A DNA stretch of 64,000 bases from Rhabdophis nuchalis (lineage: Eukaryota; Chordata; Lepidosauria; Squamata; Natricidae), in contig CM077644.1 of the NCBI GenBank assembly GCA_039707465.1, positions 145,114,962 to 145,178,961 of the forward strand. Reading direction: 5' to 3'. The position numbers were made by a program, and so were the translations under genes. Numbering within the stretch: the stretch's first letter is position 1; each line of letters begins with the position of its first letter. Under the pieces are notes generated by a model. The model ran no database searches, was not told where the DNA came from, and was given only the letters and a program-made list of their open reading frames with translations. Below, piece after piece: positions 25,024 through 36,386 of this stretch.

Positions 25024-26046
25024 TTAGTACTTAGTACAACATCCTTTTACAGTTATAACAGCTTTTAAACGTGAAGCATAGCTTGACACAAGTGTCTTGC
25101 AGCGATCTATGGGTATCTTCGCCCATTCTTCATGGGCAAAAGCCTCCAGTTCAGTCACATTCTTAGGCTTGCGCACTGCAACTGCTTTCTTTAAGTCCCA
25201 CCAGAGGTTCTCAATCGGATTTAAGTCTGGTGACTGCGATGGCCACTCCAAAATGTTCCAGCCTTTACTCTGCAACCATGCTCTAGTGGACTTGGAGGTA
25301 TGCTTGGGATCATTGTCCTGTTGTAAGGTCCAACGTCTCCCAAACCTCAGGTTTGTGACAGACTGCATCACATTTTCATCCACTATCTCCTGGTACTGAA
25401 GAGAATTCATGGTAGCTTGCACACGCGGAAGCTTCCCTGTACCTGCAGAAGCAAAACAGCCCCAAAGCATGATTGACCCTCCACCATGCTTCACAGTAGG
25501 CAAGGTGTTCTTTTCTTCATAGGTCTTGTTCTTCCTCCTCCAAACATAGCGTTGATCCATGGGCCCAAACAGTTCTAATTTTGTTTCATCAGTCCACAGA
25601 ACACTATCCCACAACTTTTGTGGTTTGTCCACATGACTTTTGGCATACTGCAGTCGACTCTTCTTATTCTTTGGAGACAGCAAGGGGGTGCGCCTGGGAG
25701 TTCTGGCATGGAGGCCTTCATTACGCAGTGTGCGCCTTATTGTCTGAGCTGAAACTTCAGTACCCACATCTGACAAATCTTTTCTCAGTTCCTCAGCAGT
25801 CACACGGGGACTTTTCTCCACTCTACGCTTCAGGTAGCGCACAGCAGTCGAAGTCAGCATCTTCTTTCTGCCACGACCAGGTGGCGTTTCAACAGTGCCC
25901 TTTGGCTTGAATTTGCGAATGATGCTTCCTATGGTGTCTCTTGGTATGTTTAACATCTTTGCAATCTTCTTATAGTCACTGCCCTTCCTGTGAAGAGAAA
26001 TCACCTCTTCTCTTGTCTTCCTGGACCATTCTCTTGACTTCACCAT
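25024..26046 (-). CDS. Tc1-like transposase, full length, 340 aa
   Basis: The enzyme cuts and rejoins the element's own ends at TA sites in the nucleus. The frame is open from ATG at 26046 to TAA at 25024. This ATG sits in a strong Kozak context (ACAAACATGG) and gives the 340-residue length usual for Tc1 proteins; the frame extends four codons further upstream but without an ATG. Residues 1-48 form the first paired-like helix-turn-helix (MVKSREWSRKTREE.. to SIIRKFK). A GRGRKK AT-hook-like basic motif follows near residues 57-62, then a second HTH to about 110. The catalytic triad is complete: D153 in WTDET, D244 in QQDNDPKH and E279 in PIENLWWDLK, with exactly 34 residues between the last two (DD34E). 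The glycine-rich HGGGSIMLWG box and the SPDLNPIE box are intact. There is no stop or frameshift. No intron is expected. Transcription would depend on the element's internal promoter or on read-through. Confidence 0.95.
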   Translation of the reverse strand: MVKSREWSRKTREEVISLHRKGSDYKKIAKMLNIPRDTIGSIIRKFKPKGTVETPPGRGRKKMLTSTAVRYLKRRVEKSPRVTAEELRKDLSDVGTEVSAQTIRRTLRNEGLHARTPRRTPLLSPKNKKSRLQYAKSHVDKPQKLWDSVLWTDETKLELFGPMDQRYVWRRKNKTYEEKNTLPTVKHGGGSIMLWGCFASAGTGKLPRVQATMNSLQYQEIVDENVMQSVTNLRFGRRWTLQQDNDPKHTSKSTRAWLQSKGWNILEWPSQSPDLNPIENLWWDLKKAVAVRKPKNVTELEAFAHEEWAKIPIDRCKTLVSSYASRLKAVITVKGCCTKY

Positions 26047-26396
26047 GTTTGTAACCACACCAGTAAATGTCTAGAAGGAGCTGAGTATCACAGTCATTTT
26101 AAAGCTGCCTAATTGGTGCTTATTATGCTTGATCGCTGCTCGGTGACATCCACAGGTGTTTTCAATACCTGATCGAAAACACCTGAATGAACCTCTGTTC
26201 TTCAGAGTGGTAGTCTTTAAGGGGTTGAATAATTGTGTCAATGAAGAAATCACAAAAGAAACATTTACTACTGTATTACAAAAACAATTGATGTCATTTT
26301 AGTTGCATTTGGTTCTTTAAAAAGTCCTTGTAGGATTTCATTCTGAATACAATTACAAATGTACACTAAATTCCCTAAACCCCTTTACAGCATTGG

Positions 26397-26422
26397 GGGT
26401 TGAATAGTTTTGAACACAACTG
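26397..26422 (-). repeat. Tc1 right outer inverted repeat
   Basis: Read on the minus strand it starts CAGTTGTGTTCAAAACTATT, and it is followed outside by TA at 26423-26424. The inner direct-repeat partner lies at 26221-26243 (ggggttgaataattgtg). Confidence 0.9.
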
Positions 26423-26842
26423 TAGCAAAACAATTGGCTATGTATTAAGTTTAATTGATTATTTCCTATGGAGATAAAATTGCTTGAGACCTATATGGCT
26501 CTTTGGACTCCATGGTTAATTTTACTTTGCAATAGGAAGTGAAATTTCACATGGCAGTCTGGAACATAGGGAAGCCTGTACACCTTTGCTGGCTCCCCCT
26601 ATCCCTTGAATGGTGCAAAGTACAATTTGTTCACATCTAAGAACTAACTTGCTATTCAAGAGTGGATCTTAGTCATAGTATTCCTCTAATGTATTTTGAA
26701 CTGCTTAGTATCATTAATTAATGGACCATAGTAAATTATATTTATACTTAAGGGTATAAGAATTGGAAAGAGCAGCAGACTTTGATTTCAAAAAAATTAG
26801 TCTGAACCTAAGTGTTACTTAAAATTCATTCTCATTCTCTTT

Positions 26843-26915
26843 TTTCTCATTCTCTCTCCCTCCCTCCCTTCCCCCCCCCCCTCTCCCTGTCTCTCTCCTT
26901 CTCTCTCACTCAGTC
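26843..26915 (+). repeat. CT-rich low-complexity tract
   Basis: (TC)n and CCCT runs with ten consecutive C near 26871-26881. Confidence 0.9.
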
Positions 26916-28479
26916 AGTCACTCACACGTACTTAAACAGTTTCTGTTATTATTTAATAGACAAATTTGGAAAGACACCTTCTGGGATGAACATGCATGCA
27001 TATATACATACATACATACATTTTAAGCTTTTACCCAAATGCATTACAATTAAAGACTGCTGTAACTTCCACTATAAGATTTAAAGTATTGGTTTTGAGT
27101 AGCAACTTTTTCTCAAAGTAAACTGCAAAATCATTCTCATTTGTCCAGTTCCTCAAAGTGAAATAAATCAAAAGCTTATGCAAGATAATACTGCTTCCAT
27201 GAACATCCAGATGCTGAGAGCCCCAAAGCAATTCTCAGTTTAACATTTCCAAAGGCATAGACTAGTGATCACACGATAGTGGTGATACTCTCTAGTTACC
27301 CTTGGCAACCCTTCTCAACTGTAACGAGGCTCTGCCCCTACAATAGCTCACTGGGCAGCTTTCTCTTCACTTAGCTGAATGCTTTGGGACCATCTGCGTC
27401 GGTAAGCATAAAAGGCCAGCCTGCCTGTGGGCCCGTCACTCTGAACACCACCTCTCTGACCCTGATTAAATACAACTTTCAATCCTTTTTGTCCTCCCTG
27501 TTGACTTCTCCTATTAAGGGAGCCCTCTGACAAAGAAAGCGGAAGAGTGGACTAACTGCCCCCAAGAAAGGTGATGTCTGATACTGCTCAACACAAGGAT
27601 TAGCAAGCCAATACATAACAAAAGCAAGTTGGGATGAAGGGGGAGGGAGGGAAAAATGGTTTTAGCTAGGCTTTTGAGCAATTCAGTGCATCCACAATTC
27701 AACAAGAGGCATGTTTTGAAAGAAAAGAACTATGGCAATATTTTGGGGAACTACCTTTATCCATCCAAAGCCATGACCCTGTTAAAAACATAACGCTAAG
27801 GGCCCATGTTTTGAACAAACAACCCTAGGTGCATTAATTAGAAAAATAGTCCTATACATTTACATTTGGATTCCCAGTATTCTCAAAGTCTTCAATTATA
27901 GCAAGAGAGCCCTCCAGATTTACAGTATACACAGAGATCCTCTGTGGATGCTTTAAATAACTTGTGCAGATCAAGGCAGAATTGGCCAATTTAATGCTTC
28001 TCTAGACATATTTGTTTGCACCCAGAAACTCCTCTGTGTTTTTCATGCCTAGCAGCAAAATCTTGGTAACAGACTCAGGAAAGCCTCATTTTTATTATTT
28101 GAATCTGCTACTATAGGGAGGGAAACAGCAAGGAGTGTCTTTGGTTTTGGCTTAGTGTATTGTGCAAGCCCACCTTTCTATGGAGCATGGCATTATGGTT
28201 TAGTCAAACTAAGGTAGTCAGCTTGCTGTTGATTCAGCAGGAAGTGCAAACAGATTCACAGTATTTTCTTTGCATGTACCCTATACAGATAAACTACTCT
28301 TATATTATTTATTTAAATTATATTTTGACTTTCTACCAAAGTGGCTATCCCTCCATTAATAAAATTTACTCCTGAGACATTTGTTTTGTGCTAATATTCT
28401 CAACTAGTTTAGGTAAACATGTTTATTTAATATGTGTATGTAGTGAGGTTTTAAGGTAGTGTTGTTATAACATATTATC

Positions 28480-28705
28480 ATTTGTTTGGTTTTGTGCCTT
28501 TGAGTCAGTGTTCATTCCTGGAAACTGCTTGGGCAAGTCCCTGCAGTTCTCTTGGGAAGATTTTGGAAAGTGGTTTGCCACTGCCTCCTTCCTAGGGCTG
28601 AGAAAGAGTGACTGGCCCAAAGTTACCCAGCTGACTTTGTGTAAGGCAGAGGTAGAACTCACAGTCTCACAGTTTCTAGCTTTGTGTCTTAATTACCACA
28701 TCTGG
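28480..28705 (-). mobile_element. tRNA-derived SINE
   Basis: The minus strand shows the head TGGTAATTAAGACACAAAGC, CTAGAAACTGTGAGACTG and GAGTTCTACCTC, then GGGCCAGTCACTCTTTCTCA and a body ending in GCAGTGGCAAACCACTTTCC. The head is related to the SINEs at 49590-49742 and 59778-59975, but the 3' part differs. Confidence 0.65.
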
Positions 28706-29959
28706 CTGTTGTCATTTACTGCATTTTTCTGTTGAATTTTGCACACAGACATACTAAAATTAATGAAACATTAAAACTACAAATACACGATTTCTAACCC
28801 CAGCCCACCTCACGTTGTTTTTTTCTGTATAAGACATAATTTTCCTTTGAATTTTTTGTTTGCAGAGACTGATTGAATATTCAGAAAACAGAGATGGAAC
28901 CTGAAATTGCTTGAAAAGAGAACAAACACATTAAGAGACCCAGTTTCTCTACAGACAGCCTAGGAAATATTTTGTATTTATCATAGCACACATGATTGTT
29001 ACTAAACATTTAATGTTCATGCTGCCTTGTTGAAATCTGTACCAAATATGAATATTTCAAACATTAGCTTCTAATGAGGATAAGTTTGTAGTATTAATTG
29101 TAAATTAATCGTTGAATTTAATAACATCCAAATGGCAATGACATTATGGTTTTGATCATACAAAAATCAGTTTATTAAAAACATGACCAATCATCCAAAT
29201 AACTAATTAGATTGTATCTTTAAAAATATTGTCACCAAATAATTCCCCCACTTCTTGTGACAGCAGTGATATTGCACAACTATTTCTGCTTTATTTAGAA
29301 AAGTGTAAGATTACATAGTTGTCGGCCTATAACGTTATCTAAATTATTCAAAGTTATTTAGCAAAGTCCACTATGAATGCTACATAGGCATTTACTGAAA
29401 TAAATACTATGTTAGAACAGAAATAATACACATCAGCACAATGCTGAATTTCCCAATTAACTAAAGAAGAAGAAGAAGAAGAATTTACAAGAAATCTGAC
29501 TCAGATGTGGAAGGGACTGGGTATAGACTCCCTTTCCATTTTCTCTGGCTTGTATTAATTCACTCTCTCAAGTGGCATAGTTAATTAATTACTTTGGAGG
29601 CAAGCATACAAAAAAGTCTTATGCAAGCAGACACATGGCACTATATATAATCACACATATATTCTGCCATTAATCTTTCGTTGTCTCACATAAAATCACA
29701 ATATGGGCATACAATATTTCAAAAACACAATCTTCATATCTTATATTAGTGTAATTTTAGAAGTTTGGATGAGAGTACTACTAAAAGAACAGCCAACGTT
29801 CACAGATTTTCTCTTTCCAATAGATCATATTGACTTTGTCTTGATGACACTAAAGGAATAATTGACAAATGGAAGAAAAGGGGATACCAAAAAAATATGT
29901 CACTCTTTCAGCTGGTCTGAAATATATTCTATACTAGCCAATGTTCTCAATCTATTATT

Positions 29960-30525
29960 AGAACATAAAATAACATAGAGTTTTAAGGGACCTTGGAGGT
30001 CTTAAATAATCCAACCCCCTGTTCAAGCAAGGACACTTTATACCATTTCAGATAAATGATTGTCCAGTCTCTTTTTGAAAGCCTCCAGTGATGCAGCATC
30101 CACAACTTCTGAAGGCAAATTGTTCCATTGGTTGATTGCTCTTATTGTTGAGAAATTTCTCCTTAGTTCTAGGTTTCTTCTCTCCTTGGTTACTTTCCAT
30201 CCACTGTTTCCATCTTTTGCCTTTCAGTGCTTTGGAAAATAATTTTATTCCCTTGTCTTTGTAGGATCCCCTCAAATATTAAAACATTGCTATCATGTCT
30301 CTCCTACCCCTTCTTTTATTAGACTAGAAATACCCAATTCATGTAACCGTTCTTCGTATGTTTTAGCCTCCAGCCCCTTAATCATTCTTGATGCTCTTAT
30401 CGGCAATCTTTCCAGAATCTCAATATCTTTTTTCTCATGTGGTGATCAGAACTGGATGTAGTAATCCAAGTGTGGTCTTACTAAGGCTTTGTAAAGCGGT
30501 ACCAGAACTTCACGCAATCTTGTAG
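29960..30525 (-). mobile_element. CR1 LINE, 5'-truncated 3' end
   Basis: The minus strand encodes, with breaks, REVLVPLYKALVRPHLDYYI followed by KKDIEILERL and GLEAKTYEERLHELG. This is the end of CR1 reverse transcriptase. It ends near a CTATGTTATTTTATG tail. It is an old insertion with frameshifts and stops. Confidence 0.85.
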
Positions 30526-33239
30526 TGATTAGAAGATAGTCATGTGATTGGATATTCACATGATATAGTATTATTAATCCACACAATTAATGTTATTACT
30601 TAAGCCATACTGAAAATATAGTAGCCATCATTTAACTACATTAAGGATTTGATTTGAGTGCCATATCATAAGGATCCTACCCTCTCCCTCATACAACTGC
30701 TCCTCTATTAGCAAGTTACCAACTTTTTGTAAGAAAGCCTGTGTCCACAAATTAGGTAGGCAGTATCTCTAGTAGATAGATATTCTCAAAAAGGGTGCAT
30801 CACCCATAAACCCATAACTAATAGTTATGCAAAAAAAAATTGATCCTGAAAAAAGAGCATTCCAGAGACAATTTGTCAGTTCACAAAGTTGAATCCTTTG
30901 AACTGAAATTATATGAACTATTCTAGGAGTTTTCTACCCTCAAAATACATTTCCTTTTCTATAAAGGTATGCCCAGAACACTTCAGACTATTTCTGGTTC
31001 AGAAAATGTGACTTCTGGAAACTGATAAATCACATACCAGAATAGGTTAGTATGGAGAGAAACAGGACATTTTGGAAGCCTTGGAATGGACCATTTTCAT
31101 ATTCCTGTATTGATCAATCCAGCCAATTTCTAGGTAATTTAATGAGTGTGATGTGATCAGAATAAAAGTACAAGAGGAAATGGTCACTAACTTCTCTATT
31201 TAAAGAGAAACATCTTGTTTTATAAGGAAATATACCATGTAGAAGAGTAAGAAGCAATAACCAAGAAAAACCAAGGAGAACAGTAAGAAGCACTAACCTG
31301 GAACTGTCATAATGACAATTTGATAGTTAATAACAAATAAAATTATGTGAATCCTGGTCATCTTACAGACGAATATGCAATTCAAAGTAATGATGTGATC
31401 ATGTTACTCCAAAAAATATTCTGCTAAATATGTGTTTAGCATTCAATGAAGGATGATAATACTGATTGGAATTAATAGAAATCTGATGAAGGTTGATATG
31501 TCTCCACGATGATGGAAGACACTATGGCAAACTGTAGGTATTAATTGAGAAAATCTACATGATTAATAGATGATTGGAATATAAAAGTTGGAGAAATGGA
31601 GGAATATGGAATTATAAGATCGGACTATTTGTTGGCATTCTTGGTTGAGATGTTATCTTTACTTGCTTGATGTTAAAACTCTTCAATCATCATAAACCTG
31701 ACTGTTGTTTAAGGTTTCATCCTCCAGCTTTACTCCGCTAATAATAAAATATAGGAGATAGGTTAATAGCAATTAGTGAAGGTAATTCTTTTTTCCTTAT
31801 CAATACCTGCTTTAAACAATATAAAACTCTGTAAATGGATATCAATACATATACCCTATTGGAATGTAACTGACTACACAATAGGAAACAGAAGATTCCA
31901 TGTACTTATTGTGGAACTGATCATGAATTATAGATGATAAATATATACAGATTAAACTTAAAAAACTAAAAGAGTAAGATATTAGCAAGATTGACTTGGA
32001 GGATATACAGCCAGAATGTAAGATCAATGTAAGGAAGAGATTTTATTAGTTTAGATTAGGTGAAGGAAGACTGTAACGCTCTGGAAAGAGTAAAAATATG
32101 AAAACTGATAAAAATGCCCTAAATTTCAAATAGGAAAAGATACAGATAGGTTTTAGAACATATTGATAGCTGGGGAAGGTTGGAGGATGAAAGCCTTGAA
32201 CAACGATCATTTTCATGATGATTGAATGAAAAGTTTTAACATCAAGCTACTAAGGATAACATGTCAACCAAGAATGCCAACAGAGGTAAATAACAAAAAA
32301 AATATTAGCAAACGCACAGGAAAATTTACAGTAAAGATAGTAAAGATAGTATTTCTCAGCATTATGGGAGAGATTTTTTTAGAAGAAAAGGGAGGTAATT
32401 GTGGAAGAGATTTAATAGGGAAAAATGAAAATCACGAGACATTTAATGCTGAGAATAAGAAACTAAAGGATATCGAAACTCTTCACAAGTGAGATTATGC
32501 AATGATTAATTTTTTTGCATTCAGGAAATGATTGTGCTGTAAAACTGAAGCAGAAGAATCAATGCGTCAGTTGTCAGAAAGCTTCAACCTTAGATTAAGT
32601 AGCAAGAGAAAAACTATAAAAGTTCTAACTTCTCTATGTGAACTATAGAAAAAGATCGTTTCTCTTAGAGATGAAAAAACAGGTTTGTAGCTGTGTATGT
32701 CAGGGTTTATGTTAAACATGACAATGACAAAGATAATACGAATCAGTTTGCATAATAAATTCACAGTTGATGGAGAAGGAAAGATGGCAAGTGTTAGTTG
32801 TATTTTAAGGGACTCAAAAATAAAAATAAGTATGTTAGACATATAAATAAGAGATTAATTCTATGCAGAAATGCATGACAAATTTGAATAAGACCATGAA
32901 GGACAAAGATATTTCTATGACAACAAAAATCAGAATAAAGTAATTTCCCCCCCTGATAATGTACCACTGTGAAAGGTAGTTATTATGACAGAGATGTTAA
33001 ATGCCTTTCAATTATAACTTTAGAGATGTTTACCAAGAGTACCATGAAACGATTGGAAAATCAATCAATCTTGGAAGAAATAAATACTACTTTTTAGAGG
33101 CTATTTATTAAAATGATTCCTTGGATCCAATTTACAACAGAATTTATAACAGAAATTCCCATTCTTTAGTCATGTGCTTGGCAAGAGTGCGGAAAATAGA
33201 AATAATAATATGGTAACGATATGGGTTCAAGGAGAGACT

Positions 33240-33310
33240 CTAATTTATTTGTTTGTTTATTTATAAATTTTGCCACTCATTTTGTATTCAACGACTGTTG
33301 GCAACTTATA
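33240..33310 (-). mobile_element. Possible degraded LINE 3' tail
   Basis: The plus strand shows TTTATTTGTTTGTTTATTTATAAA then TTTTGCCACTC, reminiscent of inverted CR1/L2-like tails in squamates. The evidence is weak. Confidence 0.3.
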
Positions 33311-34019
33311 GCATGAAATGTTCTTGAAAGAACTGTAGATTACAATCAGGTGGTGGTCATTTCTCCTTAGTATCATCAGAAGTCAAATAAAAATACTATG
33401 TCACAAAAATAAATCAGTTACTTAGTTTTGAGCAGCACAATTCCATAAAATACGTTAACTTTGTTGTGTTACAATCTGAAATATTATTTAATACTATGGT
33501 TGAAATTTTTCTCTCTCAATGGTCACATTCTGTTGGCAGTCACAAGTGATGACATCACAAGTGATGTTCGTCTATCATGTTCAAAGAGGACCTTGACATC
33601 TAACAGGTTGTGGGCTGTCCACAATCTATCCGCAGGTGGCTAGTAAGGCCTATACGGGCGCAGAACATTTTGCCATGTTGGACAGACATGTGTGGGCACC
33701 ATTGTTTCAGCGTTTGCAGCTTTGGCTTTGTGCAGTGTTTGCTTCTCTTGTGCTATGGTCGTCCTCTGATGTCTGGCAGCCTTGGTGGATAAGCATGTGC
33801 CATGTTGCTCAATCTTGTGCAAGAGTTTCCCAGGAGGTGGTGTCGATATCCAGGGACTTGAAGGAGGCTTTCAATGTGTCTTTGTATCGCTTCCTTTTAC
33901 TCCATGTGATTGCTCTCCTTGAGACAGCTCACCATAGAAGAGCTTGTTAGGGATGCGATGGTCTGTCATCCTTGCAACACGGCCTGCCCAGCGTATCTGG
34001 CCTTTTATACTATTGATTT

Positions 34020-34067
34020 TTATCATTGCCTGTAAACCGCCCTGAGTCCCGAAAGGGAGAAGGACGG

Positions 34068-34166
<99 letters not shown>

Positions 34167-34167
34167 C
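34020..34167 (+). mobile_element. LINE/SINE 3' end with (AAT)n tail, nested insertion
   Basis: GTAAACCGCCCTGAGTCCCG, GAAAGGGAGAAGGACGGTAT and about 33 AAT units sit inside the reverse transcriptase relic. The GCC..TGAGTCC..GG.GGTAT signature is that of squamate CR1/L2-like 3' ends. Confidence 0.75.
34068..34167 (+). repeat. (AAT)n microsatellite
   Basis: About 33 uninterrupted units; poly-Tyr and poly-Ile frames across it are artefacts. Confidence 0.98.
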
Positions 34168-35146
34168 AGGGTGTGAACTGATGGCAGGCCTGCTCTGGAG
34201 AGGACTTCTGTGTCTGGCACCTTGTCCTGCCACCGAATCCTCAGAATTCGACAGAGGCAAGGGGTGTGGAAGTGGTTCATTGCCTAGAGTGCCTCCTGTA
34301 TACAGTCAAAGTCTCACTGGGATACATCAGGGTAGTTAGCACTACTACTCAGTAGACTTTCATCTGTAATGCGAACTAATGGAATTACCGCTTCTCTTTC
34401 TTTGATGTACCTTTTTCTCCAGAACTCTCTTTTTTCATACTATTTTCTTACTTCATGAAACAGGTTGATGGGAAAAGAACACATCATTCTTACTAAAGGT
34501 ATAAGTTGATTGTTTATACAAACTTTTGAAATTGTGTCAAGGCCCATACGCAACTTGAGATAACAACCTTGCGTTTGTATTTTCCTGCCTCTCCCTGTAT
34601 TACAGTAAAATGTGTATTTTATCTGATGGCCAACAGTTATGAAGTTACAAATTAAAGAAACAAAATGTTTAAAAAAGATGATATTTGTGTAATTACTTAC
34701 CAAGCATATCTAAATTGTATTAAAGTAACCAAAATATTTTTACAATCCCCAAGGCATGTCACAATTTTTGAGCATCTTTAATGTTTTGAAATTGAAAGTT
34801 AAAATATTTGACATATGCTACAAATGGATACCTGTGCAGTGCTCATCAACAATTACCTAGTTAACAAATTTCAATCATACCATCTAAATCACCAAACTAA
34901 CTCTAGGTGGCTTACATACTAGGTTTAAATCAATGATAAAAACAATATAAATAAGAAAATGAATACCTGATTTTTACTGACCATATATAAGATACTTAAA
35001 ACAAATACACTATCAGAATAGATTACCTCAATCTATTCAATTCAAAGTACACTATCAGAATAGATTACCAAGAAATATATTACTGTCCTTGGCCTTTTAG
35101 AAAAGCCACACTTACACAGCATAAAACCCCAATAGAGGTAAGTAGT

Positions 35147-35822
35147 CCCGACTGGACTACTGCAACGCTCTCTACATGGGGCTCCCCTTGAGGTGCACCC
35201 GAAGACTTCAGCTTGTCCAGAATGCAGCCGCGCGGGCAGGTATGGGAACCTTGAGGTTTGCCCATGTAACACCGCTCCTGCGCGAGCTGCATTGGCTGCC
35301 TGTCGTCTTTTGGGTGCGCTTCAAGGTGTTGGTCATCATCTTTAAAGCGCTCCATGGCACGGGACCTAGCTATCTGCGGGATCAGATTCTGCCCCATACA
35401 TCCCTGCGGCCGATTCGCTCCCACAGAGAGGGAGTTCTCCGGGTGCCGTCCACTAGGCTATGCCAGCGGGCGACGCCCAGGGGAAGGGCCTTCTCTGTGG
35501 CGGGCCCGGCCCTCTGGAATGACCTGCCCCCCGAAATTAGAACAACTACGGACCTCCGCTCCTTCCGTAAAAAATTAAAAACGCACTTTTTCTGCTTGGC
35601 CGGCCTAGGTTAGTCATCTGTTTATTGTTTAATTGGGTTTTTAAGGGGTTTCGTTTTTAGTATTTTGGATTTTTAGCGCAGGGATAAATTGTTTAATCTT
35701 GATTTTATTTATATTTATGTATATTTATGTTTGTATATTTTAATTCCCCTGTGCACCGCTCCGAGTCCCTTCGGGGAGAGGAAGCGGTCTATAAATTAAA
35801 TATTATTATTATTATTATTATT
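35147..35822 (+). mobile_element. CR1/L2-like LINE, 5'-truncated, with (ATT)n tail
   Basis: The plus strand begins inside the reverse transcriptase (LDYCNALYMGLPLRCTRRLQ). It is open through LQLVQNAAARAGMGT, LRELHWLPVVFWVRFKVL, FKALHGTGPSYLRDQ and GPALWNDLPPEI to a stop at 35613. The 3' UTR follows, with CGAGTCCCTTCGGGGAGAGG, and then the ATT tail at about 35793-35822. The 5'-truncation is typical of target-primed insertion. The remaining frame has no stop over 145 codons, so it is younger than the other LINE relics here. Confidence 0.88.
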
Positions 35823-36171
35823 AAGGCTATTCAAACTTCAAGAGGAATGCTGTCCAAGCAGATAGGGGAAGATGCACCTTCCTTAATCCCAGAAGATGAC
35901 AAAGCTTTACAAACCTTATGCTGTGACCAACACCTTGCATGAAGAGATGACACATAAATAAAGCAAGAAATACGCTTAATTATTGACATTCCAGATAAGA
36001 AGTTTCATGCCAAATTGGAACATTGACTAGTTTATTAATATCAGGTATTTCTTTAGCTTCATTTTCTATTACAACACCATAATTTAAAGAAATTTCCAAC
36101 TTTTACTTCTTGTATTTTTTTTGTGTTTTTTTCAGTTTCGGTTGCTTGAAATGTTGAAAACTAACCATATA

Positions 36172-36386
36172 CAGTAGAACCTCTGGTCACGAATGCTTCT
36201 GACCACAACCACAACTGGGTTCTGATCAAAAAATTCACAATTTTTTTTTCACGGCCAATTTCCCTTTCCGCAACATATTTTTTTTTTGTAAACGGCAAAT
36301 TTCCAAAATTAGGTTCGGGTCACAATCAAATTGGTTTGCGACCAACATTATGGAACAAATTATGGTTGTGACCAGAGATTCTACTG
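36172..36386. mobile_element. TA-flanked MITE (215 bp)
   Basis: The ends are CAGTAGAACCTCTGGTCACG and, inverted, CAGTAGAATCTCTGGTCACA, with TA at 36170-36171 and 36387-36388. Mobilisation by Tc1/mariner or pogo-type transposase is likely. Non-coding. Confidence 0.85.

Larger units (their letters stand above)
24807..26422 (-). mobile_element. Complete Tc1/mariner (Tc1 group, DD34E) transposon
   Basis: This 1616-bp element is flanked by the TA target duplication at 24805-24806 and 26423-26424. Both ends begin CAGTTGTGTTCAAAA and continue into (C/A)TATTCA(A)CCCCC with few differences. A second, related block lies about 180 bp inside each end (24991-25010 and 26221-26243). This gives the four-site IR/DR layout known from Tc1-like elements such as Sleeping Beauty. 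A single transposase gene on the minus strand fills the centre. Nothing interrupts the element. The neighbouring repeats are much more decayed, which suggests a comparatively young insertion. Whether it is still mobile cannot be told from one copy. Confidence 0.95.
33545..34330 (-). pseudogene. Non-LTR retrotransposon reverse transcriptase C-terminus, disrupted
   Basis: The minus strand reads, in pieces, CLCRILRIRWQDKVPDTEVL and GLPSVHTL, then is interrupted by a foreign (AAT)n block (34020-34167). It resumes QIRWAGRVARMTDHRIPNKL, KRYKDTLKASFKSLDID and SWETLAQD, followed by a stop and further decay. These are features of the region beyond the reverse transcriptase domain in a non-LTR family; I cannot assign the clade safely. 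A frameshift near 34300, the insertion and several stops make it a clear relic. Confidence 0.75.

Noticed and set aside
26044..26058. Upstream extension of the Tc1 transposase start by four codons
   Set aside because: The extension would begin at GTG. The ATG at 26046-26044 has a strong Kozak context and yields the standard 340-residue length.
33871..34280. Poly-Tyr and poly-Ile proteins
   Set aside because: They are translations of the (AAT)n tail; only the flanking residues are real reverse transcriptase remnants on the minus strand.
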